A stretch of DNA of 64,000 nucleotides from Mycobacterium sp. E1214. Lineage in GTDB: Bacteria > Actinomycetota > Actinomycetes > Mycobacteriales > Mycobacteriaceae. The number at the start of each line of letters is the position of its first letter. The stretch's first letter is position 1. Below, one piece after another: positions 42,408 to 51,211 of the stretch. Below the pieces are notes generated by a model. The model made no database searches. It had not been told where the DNA came from and saw only the letters and a program-made list of their open reading frames with translations. A program made the position numbers and the translations under genes. Where the stretch lies: contig NZ_LZJC01000021.1 of assembly GCF_001666755.1 (NCBI RefSeq), positions 78,998-142,997 on the forward strand, written 5' to 3'.

Positions 42408-43568
42408 GTGCAGGACGTGCTTGCGGAGCTGATGGCGATATGGCGGGCGGGCGGCACTGCGGGACTGGCCACCGTGGTACGGACCGAGCACTCGGCGCCC
42501 CGACTGCCAGGGGCGTGTTTGTTGGTCGCGCCGGACGGCGCGGTCAGCGGGTCGCTGTCGGGTGGGTGCGTGGAAGGAGCCGTCTATCACTCGGCGGCGG
42601 CGGTGGCGCACGACGGGACCGCGCGACTGGAACGCTACGGAGCCGCGACCGGAGATCCGTTCGAAGTGGGATTGACCTGCGGCGGTGCCCTCGACATCTT
42701 CATCGAGCCGATATCGCCGGCCACCTTTCCGCATCTGGACCAGCTGGCCGAGCGCCTCGCGACCGACCGCGCAGTCACCGTCGCGACCGTGATCGCTCAC
42801 CCTGACCCCGCGAGGCTGGGCCGGCGGCTCGTCGTGACCTCCGATTCGATCATCGGAACGCTCGGTTCGCCGCGCGCGGATGCGGCGGCCATCGACGATG
42901 CTCGTGCGCTCCTGGCCGTGGACTGCACCGCGATCCGCGAATACGGGCCCGAGGGCCAACGCCCGGGGAGCGGCATGCAGGTTTTCCTGTCCAGCGCCGC
43001 GCCGCGGCCGCGCATGCTGATCTTCGGTTCGACCGACTTCGCCGCGGCGCTGGCGCAGCAGGGTCGTCTACTGGGTTACCGGGTGACGGTGTGCGATGCC
43101 CGCCCGGTGTTCGCCACGACGGCCCGGTTCCCCGACGCGCAAGAGGTAGTAATTGATTGGCCGCACCGCTACCTGGCAGAACAGGTGGCGCGCGGGGCCA
43201 TCGACGCGCGCACCGTGATCTGCGTCCTCACTCACGACGCCGAGTTCGATGTTCCGGTGCTGCAGATCGCGCTGCGCCTCGACGCGGTGGGATATGTGGG
43301 GGCAATGGGATCGCGCCCAACGCATCACGAACGGATGGTCCGGCTGCGAGCGGCAGGACTGACCGACGGTGAGCTGGCCGGTTTGTCCAGCCCGCTGGGA
43401 CTCGACATCGGCGCCCGGACCCCGCAGGAGACCGCGGTGTCAATTGCCGCCGACATCATCGGCCGCCGCTACGGCGGAGGCGGCAGGCCGCTGACCGGTT
43501 TGGCCGGGCGAATTCACCATGACCACCCGGTCGGCGATCATCCCGAAACCAGCGGGACGCGGCCCTGA
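42408..43568 (+). CDS. XdhC/CoxI-family molybdenum hydroxylase maturation factor
   Basis: An XdhC-type protein of about 386 residues that inserts the sulfurated molybdenum cofactor into a hydroxylase. The N-terminal XdhC domain has GTAGLATVVRTEHSAPRLPG near 17 and GSLSGGCVEGAVYH near 47; the C-terminal Rossmann domain has FGSTDFAAALAQQGRLLGY near 203 and GYVGAMGSRPTHHERM near 287. GTG 42408 is preferred over 42399 because TACCGT (42395-42400) then gives a leaderless start and matches the family length. It ends 25 bases before the convergent molybdopterin subunit gene. Comparable to PaoD of the E. coli PaoABCD system. Confidence 0.9.
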   Translation: MQDVLAELMAIWRAGGTAGLATVVRTEHSAPRLPGACLLVAPDGAVSGSLSGGCVEGAVYHSAAAVAHDGTARLERYGAATGDPFEVGLTCGGALDIFIEPISPATFPHLDQLAERLATDRAVTVATVIAHPDPARLGRRLVVTSDSIIGTLGSPRADAAAIDDARALLAVDCTAIREYGPEGQRPGSGMQVFLSSAAPRPRMLIFGSTDFAAALAQQGRLLGYRVTVCDARPVFATTARFPDAQEVVIDWPHRYLAEQVARGAIDARTVICVLTHDAEFDVPVLQIALRLDAVGYVGAMGSRPTHHERMVRLRAAGLTDGELAGLSSPLGLDIGARTPQETAVSIAADIIGRRYGGGGRPLTGLAGRIHHDHPVGDHPETSGTRP

Positions 43569-43593
43569 CCCGGGTGCCTGCCGCGCCGCTTCG

Positions 43594-45735
43594 CTAGGTG
43601 GGCATCGCCGCGATCAGCTGCTCGGTGGTCAGCGGCAGAGTGCGCACCCGGACGCCCAGCGCGTCGTAGACAGCGTTACCGATCGCCGCCGCGGTGGGGC
43701 CCTGCGCGCATTCTCCCACCCCCAGCGGGGGATTGCCTTGTGCGGCAACCAGTTCTACGTCCGTAGCGGGCACTTCGGAGAAGCGCAAGATCGGGTACGT
43801 CTCCCAGGTGGTGCTGGTGACCCGTAGTCGATCGAAGCGAACGCGCTCCTTGAGCGTCCAGCTGGTAGCTTGAATCGCGCCGCCTTCGATCTGGTTCGCC
43901 GCGCCGTCGGGGTTGATGACCAGCCCGGCGTCCACCACCAGGGTCAGCCGGCGAACGCGGACCTCGGCGACGGCGTGCACTTCGGCGATCACCGCGCAGT
44001 AGGCAGACGAATTTTTGTAGCGCGCATAGCCGATACCGTGCCCCACCGAGTCCTTGCGCGTGCGCTGCGCCCACCCGGCACGGCGCGCCGCACGCTCCAG
44101 CACCGCCCGCCCGCGCGCGTCGGACAGGTGGGCCAACCGGAATTCCAGGGGGTCGCGCCCGGCGGCAGCGGCCAGCTCGTCCAAGAAAGACTCGGCGGCG
44201 AAGACGTTGAGGTGCGCACCCAGCGATCGCAGCGCCGAGGTCCGCAGCGGCATGACGTTGACCAGGTGGTTGACCACCCGGTAGGCGGGAAAGTCGTAGC
44301 CCGGCAATGCGTTACGGCCGGCCCCGCCCCCCGACTCCGGGGGCGGCTCACCGCCGGCGCGAATCGGTTGCCCCCCGGTCAGGTGGGCGGCAGCCAGCAG
44401 CGCATTGGTTTCCGTGGTGCCGGGCCGGCCCATGTAACTGCCGCTGAAAATCTCGTGGCGCCAGGCCAGTACCTCGCCCGCCGCCCCGCAATCGGCGCTG
44501 AGCTCGACGAGCCCGGCCGGACCCACAGGCGCCCAACCGAGTTCGTCCGGCCGGGACCAGACCACCTGGACCGGCCGCCCGGGCACGGCGCGGGCCAGCA
44601 GCGCGGCGTCCAGCGCGGCGTCGTCAGCGCCGTTATGCCCGTAACAGCCCGCGCCTTCCACGTGCCGGACCACCACCCGGTCGAGATCGATGCCGAGCGC
44701 GGCCGCCAATTCCCGGTGCAACTGGTGCACGCCCTGGCTGTGCGACCACACCTCCAGGCGCCCGTCGGGATGGGCGAGCGCGACCGCCGCCGACGGGCCC
44801 AGCGACCCATGGGACAAATACGGGCGGTGGTAGCTGGCCGAATGGGTCCGCGCCGGCCGGGGAGCCGAGGCCGGATCCGCCAAGCCGCGATCGCCGAGCA
44901 CCGTCGTGTCGGCCGGCGCCGACCGCAAGAAACCGGGCAGGTCCGCCTCGTCGGGCAGGGTGGGGCACTCCCGCCAGTCGGCGTCACCGGCAAGCCGGTC
45001 GCGAGCGCGCAGCGCAATCTCTTCCTGCTCGGCAACGACTCCCACGAAGTCGCCGTTGCGCACCACCGCGACGACACCGCGCAGGCCCCGGGTCGGGTCG
45101 AGCTCGACGTCGCGCAGCCGCGCCCCGGGCGACGGCGGGCGCAGGACTCGGCCGTAAAGCTGCCCGGGCAAGGCCAGGTCGTGCAAGAAACGCGGCGCGC
45201 CGGTCAGCTTCTCGGGCAAGTCCAGGCGCGCGGCGTTGCTACCGACCAGCGTGTAGTCCCCTTCGGCCTTCGGGCGCGCCTGCCCGGTAACCTCGCGGTC
45301 CAGCAGGGTGTCGTCGGCCAGGTCCCAGTAGCTGATGCCGGATCGGCGGGGCTCCGCGCGCCGCCGGATCACGCCGTCGAGCACCTCCAATTCTTCGGCT
45401 GCGACGGCGAGCTTGTCCGCAGCGGCGTGCACATAGATGGCCCGCACCTCGGCGCACACCTGACGCAACGCCGCCCCGGACTGCTGAATGGAACGGCTGC
45501 CTGCCGTGAACCCCTCGTCGGGGCTGACGTCCGTGGCCGTGGCGAGCATCCGCACTCGGGTCAGGTTGATATCGAGTTCCTCGGCGACGATTTGCGCCAG
45601 CGCTGTCAGCACGCCTTGGCCCAATTCGACTTTGCCCGAACGCACCTCGACCACGCCGTCGGCGCGAATGCGAATCCAGCGGCCCAGGGCGGGGTTCGCG
45701 GCCAGGGAGGGTGGCAGCTCAGTGGTTGACATCAT
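43594..45735 (-). CDS. Molybdopterin-binding large subunit of a two-subunit hydroxylase (IorB / nicotinate dehydrogenase-like)
   Basis: A xanthine-oxidase-family large subunit of 713 residues. The order of segments, with an N-terminal VELGQGVLTALAQIVAEELD near 35, places it with isoquinoline 1-oxidoreductase / nicotinate dehydrogenase large subunits, not with the XdhB type. The catalytic Glu lies in LGVGECAQGPTAAAIGNAVY near 680. It has no CxxCH heme motif and the operon has no FAD subunit, so the electron acceptor is not evident. Start GTG/ATG at 45735/45732 overlaps the end of the small subunit gene by 17 bases. Likely hydroxylates an aldehyde or N-heterocycle. Confidence 0.88.
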   Translation of the reverse strand: MMSTTELPPSLAANPALGRWIRIRADGVVEVRSGKVELGQGVLTALAQIVAEELDINLTRVRMLATATDVSPDEGFTAGSRSIQQSGAALRQVCAEVRAIYVHAAADKLAVAAEELEVLDGVIRRRAEPRRSGISYWDLADDTLLDREVTGQARPKAEGDYTLVGSNAARLDLPEKLTGAPRFLHDLALPGQLYGRVLRPPSPGARLRDVELDPTRGLRGVVAVVRNGDFVGVVAEQEEIALRARDRLAGDADWRECPTLPDEADLPGFLRSAPADTTVLGDRGLADPASAPRPARTHSASYHRPYLSHGSLGPSAAVALAHPDGRLEVWSHSQGVHQLHRELAAALGIDLDRVVVRHVEGAGCYGHNGADDAALDAALLARAVPGRPVQVVWSRPDELGWAPVGPAGLVELSADCGAAGEVLAWRHEIFSGSYMGRPGTTETNALLAAAHLTGGQPIRAGGEPPPESGGGAGRNALPGYDFPAYRVVNHLVNVMPLRTSALRSLGAHLNVFAAESFLDELAAAAGRDPLEFRLAHLSDARGRAVLERAARRAGWAQRTRKDSVGHGIGYARYKNSSAYCAVIAEVHAVAEVRVRRLTLVVDAGLVINPDGAANQIEGGAIQATSWTLKERVRFDRLRVTSTTWETYPILRFSEVPATDVELVAAQGNPPLGVGECAQGPTAAAIGNAVYDALGVRVRTLPLTTEQLIAAMPT

Positions 45736-46234
45736 CGGCCCCGGTGGCAGGCCCGCGCATATCGGCGGCGGCCCGAAGAATGGCGCGCACCACTCGGTTG
45801 TGTGAACCGCATCGGCACAAGGTGGGATCGAGGGCGGTGCGCACCTGCTCCTCGGTGGGGTCGGGGTTATCCGCCAGCAGTGCCGCCGCGGCGATCACGA
45901 TGCCCGACATGCAGTACCCGCATTGGGCGGCTTGCCCCGCAATGAGGGCCCGGACCACCGGGTGCGGGCGGTCGCCGTCGTTGAGCCCCTCGACGGTCTG
46001 TACGGCCTTCTCTGCCACCGCCCACAGCGGTGTTTGGCAGGAATAGGTCGGCTTGCCGTCGACCAGCACAAAACACGCCCCGCACAGGCTCAACCCGCAG
46101 CCGAACCGGGTGCCCTTGAGGCCGAGATGGTTGCGCAGCACATAGAGCAGCGGGGTGTCGGCGTCAGCGTGGACAGCGTGGGACTGCCCGTTGACGGTCA
46201 ACGCTCGTGCCGTCGCCGGCTGTAGGTCGGTCAT
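45719..46234 (-). CDS. Two [2Fe-2S]-cluster small subunit of the two-subunit hydroxylase
   Basis: An iron-sulfur electron-transfer subunit of 171 residues. The plant-ferredoxin-type cluster ligands are GCGLSLCGAC with a fourth Cys in PTYSCQTPL (about residues 46-69). The second, all-helical cluster is bound by QCGYCMSG and CRCGSH (about 103-140). It has no signal peptide, unlike the PaoA-like subunit encoded divergently. ATG 46234 is the start. It is the first gene of a two-gene operon with the molybdopterin subunit and resembles IorA. Confidence 0.92.
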   Translation of the reverse strand: MTDLQPATARALTVNGQSHAVHADADTPLLYVLRNHLGLKGTRFGCGLSLCGACFVLVDGKPTYSCQTPLWAVAEKAVQTVEGLNDGDRPHPVVRALIAGQAAQCGYCMSGIVIAAAALLADNPDPTEEQVRTALDPTLCRCGSHNRVVRAILRAAADMRGPATGADDVNH

Positions 46235-46238
46235 CCTT

Positions 46239-46261
46239 CCAGCATCCTCTGCCGGTGCTGG
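46239..46261. promoter_or_regulatory. Hyphenated dyad between the two hydroxylase operons
   Basis: CCAGCA (46239-46244) and TGCTGG (46256-46261) form a perfect inverted repeat with an 11-base spacer in the 47-base gap between the divergent operons. Plus-strand TACAGT (46270-46275) is a -10 that would start transcription at GTG 46282. Confidence 0.4.
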
Positions 46262-46281
46262 ATCCGCTCTACAGTGGTGAA

Positions 46282-46872
46282 GTGGAATTCAGTCGCGGCA
46301 TGCACGTCACACGCAGAACATTCGTGGGGGGCGCGCTGGCGGTCGGGGGAGCGGTGGCTGCCGGACCGGGCGTCGACGCCACCGAGCGCCCTCATTCCGC
46401 GCCGCACAGTGACGCGGTGGTGCGGGCTTGGGTCAACGGCGAACAGCGGGAGGTCCCCGTGGACAACCGCACGTCGTTGCTGGACATGCTGCGTGAGCGG
46501 GCGGGGCTGACAGGGACCAAGAAGGGATGCGACCAGGGTGCGTGCGGTGCATGTACGGTGCTGGTCGACGGTCGCCGGATCAACTCGTGCCTGACCCTGG
46601 CCGTCATGCATGACGGGGCGCACATCACCACCATCGAAGGCTTGGCGGGCGGCGGCACGCTGCATCCTTTGCAGCAGGCCTTCATCGACGAGGACGCGTT
46701 TCAATGCGGCTACTGCACGCCCGGCCAGATCATGTCCGGGGTAGCCTGCATCGCCGAAGGACACACCGGGTCGGCGGCGGAGATCCGAGAATGGATGAGC
46801 GGCAATATCTGTCGCTGCGGCGCCTACACGAACATCGTCAACGCCGTGGCGACGGCGGCGCGGAAAGTCTAG
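46282..46872 (+). CDS. paoA: PaoA-like [2Fe-2S] subunit with Tat signal (periplasmic-type aldehyde oxidoreductase)
   Basis: The iron-sulfur subunit of a three-subunit aldehyde oxidoreductase, about 196 residues. It begins with a twin-arginine signal, VTRRTFVGGALAVGGAVAAG, so the folded complex should be exported. Cluster I ligands are GCDQGACGACTVLVDG and NSCLTLAVMH; cluster II ligands are FQCGYCTPGQIMSG and GNICRCGAYTN. The whole sequence closely follows E. coli PaoA (YagT). GTG 46282 fits a leaderless promoter; ATG 46300 is the alternative. paoA, paoB and paoC follow without gaps. Probable role: detoxification of aldehydes outside the cytoplasmic membrane. Confidence 0.9.
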   Translation: MEFSRGMHVTRRTFVGGALAVGGAVAAGPGVDATERPHSAPHSDAVVRAWVNGEQREVPVDNRTSLLDMLRERAGLTGTKKGCDQGACGACTVLVDGRRINSCLTLAVMHDGAHITTIEGLAGGGTLHPLQQAFIDEDAFQCGYCTPGQIMSGVACIAEGHTGSAAEIREWMSGNICRCGAYTNIVNAVATAARKV

Positions 46873-46875
46873 CCC

Positions 46876-47853
46876 GTGCAGACGTTCGCCTACAGCAAGG
46901 CCACCGACGAGCAAGCGGCGCTGCGCGCAGGCGCGGCCGGTGCCCGTTACCTCGCCGGCGGCACCACGCTGGTCGACTTGATGCGCGAGACGGTGGAACG
47001 GCCGAAGGCGTTGATTGACATCAACGCATTGCCGTACACCGGCATTGAGGTGGGCCCGACGCTGCTGCGGGTGGGATCGTTGGTGCGGATGGCGGATCTG
47101 GCCGCCCATCCCGCGGTGCGCCAACGGGTCCCGATGATCACCGAGGCATTGGAGTTGAGCGCCTCGGCGCAGCTGCGCAACATGGCCAGCATCGGCGGTA
47201 ACTTGTTGCAGCGCACCCGCTGTCTGTACTTCCGCGACGTGTCCGCGCCCTGTAATCGGCGCACGCCAGGTGCGGGCTGCGGGGCGATCGACGGGCGCAA
47301 CCGCACCCACGCGATCCTTGGCACCAGTGGCGCCTGCGTGGCGACGCACCCGTCGGACCTGGCGGTGGCGCTGCGGGCGCTCGATGCGGTGGTCGTGGCC
47401 CGCGACACCACCGGTGAGCGGCGGATCCCGGTGGCCGAACTGTTCCGCCCACCCGCCGACAGCCCGCATCGCGAATTCACCTTGCGCCCCGGCGAGTTGA
47501 TCGTCGGCATCGAGGTTCCGCTGGGCTCCGAGGTCCGACGCTGTGGCTACCTGAAGGTGCGGGATCGGCAGTCCTATGAGTTCGCCTTATCCTCGGCCGC
47601 GGTGGCGCTCGACATCGACGCCGGGGTCATTCGCTCCGCCCGGGTGGCCGTCGGGGGAGTAGGGACCGTGCCGTGGCGACTACCCGCGGTGGAGGCGGCT
47701 CTGCGGGGTCGCAGGCCCGACGCAGCCGCCTTCACCGAGGCGGCAGCGCTGGCCGCGGACGGCGCAACTCCGTTGCGTGACAACGGCTTCAAAGTTGAAC
47801 TCCTCAAGCGCACCGTCGCGCGGCAGCTGTCCGCGGTGGCGGCGCTGCCATGA
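46876..47853 (+). CDS. paoB: PaoB-like FAD-binding subunit with [4Fe-4S] cysteines
   Basis: The FAD subunit of 325 residues. FAD-binding motifs are LAGGTTLVDLMR near 26 and MASIGGNLLQRTRC near 108. After this comes an insert, RCLYFRDVSAPCNRRTPGAG then CGA, and ACVATHPSDLAV near 153, which supplies the four cysteines that bind the additional [4Fe-4S] cluster known in E. coli PaoB (YagS) and 4-hydroxybenzoyl-CoA reductase-type subunits. The start at 46876 lies four bases after paoA and the end shares ATGA with paoC, so translation is coupled. Confidence 0.92.
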   Translation: MQTFAYSKATDEQAALRAGAAGARYLAGGTTLVDLMRETVERPKALIDINALPYTGIEVGPTLLRVGSLVRMADLAAHPAVRQRVPMITEALELSASAQLRNMASIGGNLLQRTRCLYFRDVSAPCNRRTPGAGCGAIDGRNRTHAILGTSGACVATHPSDLAVALRALDAVVVARDTTGERRIPVAELFRPPADSPHREFTLRPGELIVGIEVPLGSEVRRCGYLKVRDRQSYEFALSSAAVALDIDAGVIRSARVAVGGVGTVPWRLPAVEAALRGRRPDAAAFTEAAALAADGATPLRDNGFKVELLKRTVARQLSAVAALP

Positions 47854-50018
47854 CGGGCCCGCTGCCGGCCGCATTGCCGGTCACCGGCCAACCCGTCACC
47901 CGGGTCGACGGTCAGCTCAAGGTCACCGGGAAGGCCACATACGCCGCCGACAACCCCATCGCGGACCTTACCTACGCGGCGTTGGTGTGCAGCGCCGCGG
48001 CCGGCGGCGCCTCAGTGCAGGTGAGTGGGGAGGAGGCACGCCGCGCGGCGGGCGTCGTCGCCGTGCTCACCGAATTCCTCGGTCTGCGATTGCCGTTCGA
48101 CCCGGCGCGGGCGGCATTCTTCGGTCAGCCCGTCGCTGTCGTGATCGCCGCCACCGCCGAAACCGCTTCGCACGCGGCATCTTTGGTGGAAGTCCGCTAC
48201 TCCAGCCCGCCGGTGCAGGTCGCCATCGACGCGCCCCGAGCGCTGCCCCAGCCCGGGCACACCAATCGTGACTATTCGCGCGGGGATGCCGAGGCCGCGC
48301 TGCGACGCGCACCGGTGGTCACCGACTTGCAGTTCGCGATCGCCCGCAACAACCACAACCCGATGGAACTGCCCGCCACGATCGCCCGGTGGGATGACGA
48401 TCGGCTGACGTTGTGGGACAAGGTGCAAAGTATCGGTTCGGCACGGCAGGCCTACGCCACCGCGCTGGGTATCACCGCCGACCACGTCCGAGTGATCTCG
48501 CCGTTTGTCGGCGGCGCGTTCGGCAGCGCCGGCCAGACCTGGCCGCACCAAATACTGGCCGCTTACGCGGCCCGCCGGGTGGGACGACCCGTCAAGCTGG
48601 TGTTGTCGCGCAAGCAGATGTACAGCGGCATCGGATACCGGCCGACCAGCCGGCAGCGGCTGGCGTTGGGCGCCGAGCAGTCGGGGCGACTCACCGCGCT
48701 TGTGCACGAAGGGCGCACGGAGACGGCCCGCTACGGCATCTACGAAGACGGATTGGTCGGTAACCCGCGATTCATGTATCGCGTCCCTGACGTGCGGTCG
48801 ACGTATCGCGTGGTGCCACTGGATGTCAATCTCCCCACTTACATGCGAGGCCCCGGCGCGGTCACCGGGACGTTCGCGCTGGAATCCGCGATGGACGATC
48901 TCGCGCACCGGCTGCGGATGGATCCGATCGAGCTGAGGCTGCGCAACGAGCCCGACGTCGACCAGACCAGCGGCACACCGTTCTCCACCCGTCGGCTCGG
49001 CGACTGCCTGCGGGCGGGTTCCGCAACCTTTGGCTGGTCACGGCGCAACCCGACGCCCGGCGCCACCCGCGACGGTGATGTACTCGTCGGTCTCGGCGTA
49101 GCCGCGGCCGCCTACCACACCCAGCGCTCCGAATGCGCAGCGCGGGCGACCCTACTCGCCGACGGCAGCGCCGACATCGCCAGCGCCACCAGCGATATGG
49201 GACCCGGCACCTACACATCGATGACGCAGGTGGGCGCCGACGCGCTGGGCTTGCCGCTGCACCGCGTGCGGTTCAGCCTGGGCGACAGCACGCTGCCGCC
49301 GGCGCCGTCGCACTCGGGATCACGCACCATGGCCAGTGTCGGCTCGGCCGTCCACACTGCCGCCACGATGTTGCGTGACAAGCTGATTCGGATCGCTGTC
49401 ACGGATCCGCAGTCGCCCCTGCACGGGTTGAGCCCGGCCGCCGTCAACGTCGTCGACGGATTCATGTCGTCGAGCGCGGCCCCCGACCGGGGTGAGTCGT
49501 ACCATGACCTGCTACGGCGCAGGGGCTGGCGCACAGCGGAATCCGAACAGACATGGACTCCCGATGACGCCGACAAGCGTTATTCGATGTACGCCTACGG
49601 CGCGGTGTTCGCCGAAGTGGCGGTGGACCCGGAACTGCCCGTGGTGCGGATCAGGAGGGTTTACGCGTGTTATGACGCGGGCCGCGTGATCAACCCGAAG
49701 CTCGCACACAGCCAGGCCATTGGCGGCATGGTGGGCGGGATCGGGATGGCGTTACTGGAGGCCACCGAGCTGGACGACCGCGACGGGCGGATCGTCAACG
49801 CCAACCTGGCCGATTACCTGGTCCCGGTCAATGCCGACATCGCGGCCCTGGACGCGTCCTTTTTGCCCGCCGAGGACACCATCGCCGATCCGATCGGGGT
49901 GAAAGGTCTAGGTGAACTGGTGATCGTCGGCGTACCGGCCGCGATCGCCAACGCGGTGTTCAACGCCACCGGCAAGCGCATCACCGACCTGCCCATCACC
50001 GTCGACAAGCTGCTGTGA
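47850..50018 (+). CDS. paoC: PaoC-like molybdopterin-binding subunit
   Basis: The catalytic subunit of 722 residues, xanthine-oxidase family. Molybdenum-cofactor-binding regions include ISPFVGGAFGSAGQTWPHQI near 215, YMRGPGAVTGTFALESAMDD near 331 and a C-terminal ADPIGVKGLGELVIVG near 680 containing the catalytic Glu. It closely follows E. coli PaoC (YagR) in length and motif order. ATG 47850 overlaps paoB by four bases. It requires a sulfurated cofactor, for which the neighbouring XdhC and MobA-like genes are the likely helpers. It converges with a TetR gene. Confidence 0.93.
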   Translation: MTGPLPAALPVTGQPVTRVDGQLKVTGKATYAADNPIADLTYAALVCSAAAGGASVQVSGEEARRAAGVVAVLTEFLGLRLPFDPARAAFFGQPVAVVIAATAETASHAASLVEVRYSSPPVQVAIDAPRALPQPGHTNRDYSRGDAEAALRRAPVVTDLQFAIARNNHNPMELPATIARWDDDRLTLWDKVQSIGSARQAYATALGITADHVRVISPFVGGAFGSAGQTWPHQILAAYAARRVGRPVKLVLSRKQMYSGIGYRPTSRQRLALGAEQSGRLTALVHEGRTETARYGIYEDGLVGNPRFMYRVPDVRSTYRVVPLDVNLPTYMRGPGAVTGTFALESAMDDLAHRLRMDPIELRLRNEPDVDQTSGTPFSTRRLGDCLRAGSATFGWSRRNPTPGATRDGDVLVGLGVAAAAYHTQRSECAARATLLADGSADIASATSDMGPGTYTSMTQVGADALGLPLHRVRFSLGDSTLPPAPSHSGSRTMASVGSAVHTAATMLRDKLIRIAVTDPQSPLHGLSPAAVNVVDGFMSSSAAPDRGESYHDLLRRRGWRTAESEQTWTPDDADKRYSMYAYGAVFAEVAVDPELPVVRIRRVYACYDAGRVINPKLAHSQAIGGMVGGIGMALLEATELDDRDGRIVNANLADYLVPVNADIAALDASFLPAEDTIADPIGVKGLGELVIVGVPAAIANAVFNATGKRITDLPITVDKLL

Positions 50019-50139
50019 ACGTGCCGCGTCGCGGCCCGAGGGTCGCGGTGTGCACGTCGAGCGATGTGCGCCGGCACCCGGACACCCATGGCCACCGCTC
50101 ACCGTGGTAGACGCGAAAGTCCTCTTAACAGAACCGATG

Positions 50140-50787
50140 TCAGCGTCGTGCCTGTTGACTCGAGCCGCCCCGGTACCCGGCCACGTGTCCGAGCGCCATG
50201 TCGAGAGCGAGTTCGAGTGGGCGGGCGCTGCGCGTGGTCTGCGCCATGAGCAGGCCACCCTGGAGCGCGGTCATCATGGTCAAGGCGAGTTCGTCCACGT
50301 CGGGCTCTGCGGCGAACTCACCGTTGTCGCGCATGGCCGCGAAGCCGGTGGACAAATACGCTTGCCATGCCGCGAACGAACGCTCGAGCTCGCGTCGCGC
50401 GGACTCGGAGCGGTCGGCCAGTTCGCCGACGAGCGAGCCGAGGGGACAGCCGCCAATACCCTGCGTCTCGCGGACCATCGTGATCAGATGATCACACCAG
50501 CGCTGCAGCCCATCCCATGACGAAAGCTGACTGAGCATCGGCTCCTGGGCGGCGATCACGGCGCCCAATTGCGACTTGATGACGTCGCCGACCAAGGCGT
50601 CCTTATTGGCGAAGTAGTGATACAGCTGGGACCTGCTGGTGGCGGTGGCGGTCATGACCGACTCCAGGCTCGTGCCCGCAACGCCGTGTTCCCGGATCAG
50701 GGCGGCCGCGGCGGCCACGATGCGAGCCTTGGTGGCGGCGCCGCGCGCCGTCAGCTGGGCGGAAGGCCGGTCATCTCTAGACGCCAC
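50140..50787 (-). CDS. TetR/AcrR-family transcriptional regulator
   Basis: A regulator of 215 residues. The DNA-binding domain is KARIVAAAAALIREHGVAGT near 20, SLESVMTATATSRSQLYHYF near 40 and NKDALVGDVIK. The ligand domain has GGCPLGSLVGELADRSESAR near 112, typical of the TetR_C_11-like group that senses lipophilic compounds or oxidants via its Cys. Start GTG 50787 is supported by TAGGTT (50794-50799), six bases away, a leaderless promoter; a hyphenated dyad TGGA...TCCA lies in the promoter. It converges with paoC and may or may not control it. Confidence 0.9.
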   Translation of the reverse strand: MASRDDRPSAQLTARGAATKARIVAAAAALIREHGVAGTSLESVMTATATSRSQLYHYFANKDALVGDVIKSQLGAVIAAQEPMLSQLSSWDGLQRWCDHLITMVRETQGIGGCPLGSLVGELADRSESARRELERSFAAWQAYLSTGFAAMRDNGEFAAEPDVDELALTMMTALQGGLLMAQTTRSARPLELALDMALGHVAGYRGGSSQQARR

Positions 50788-51211
50788 CGCCGAAACCTAT
50801 CGGAATTGGACCTGTCAATCCAGATTCGTCACGCCTAGGGGCGGGCAAACCCGTGACCGGCGTCGCAGCCCGTCCGCGCCGAGACAAGTGACGGCCACAG
50901 TCGAGGACAACGATCGCGTCGCGGCCGGGCGAACGCAGTTTTTGTGACCCTATCGAGGTATCCCGCGAAATCCCTGACGTGAGCGCTCGTTTGACGGCGA
51001 GGCCAAGGTTGGTCGGCCCGGCGTTGCCGTGCGGCGCGCGGGGATGAACGAAAACGCATCCCGATCGGGGCCATGCCCGACAGGTCGGCTCCGTCCCACC
51101 CCGCGTGTGACGCCACGGCCGCGGCACGCCCGAACTGGGATTGCCAGTCCAGTTTGGTCTCATCATGATGACCGGGTACAAGTCACCGAACCGCCGTGGA
51201 AGAGGACGCCG
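50788..51211. other. Intergenic region
   Basis: About 420 bases with no supported gene. It holds the promoter of the TetR gene on its left edge (TAGGTT at 50794-50799; TGGA...TCCA dyad around 50808-50824). The open frames that cross it on both strands have Arg/Gly/Pro-biased sequence and no ribosome site. Confidence 0.5.

Noticed and set aside
43870..45729. Plus-strand open frame of 619 codons
   Set aside because: Antisense to the molybdopterin subunit, whose motifs and overlap with the small subunit are convincing.
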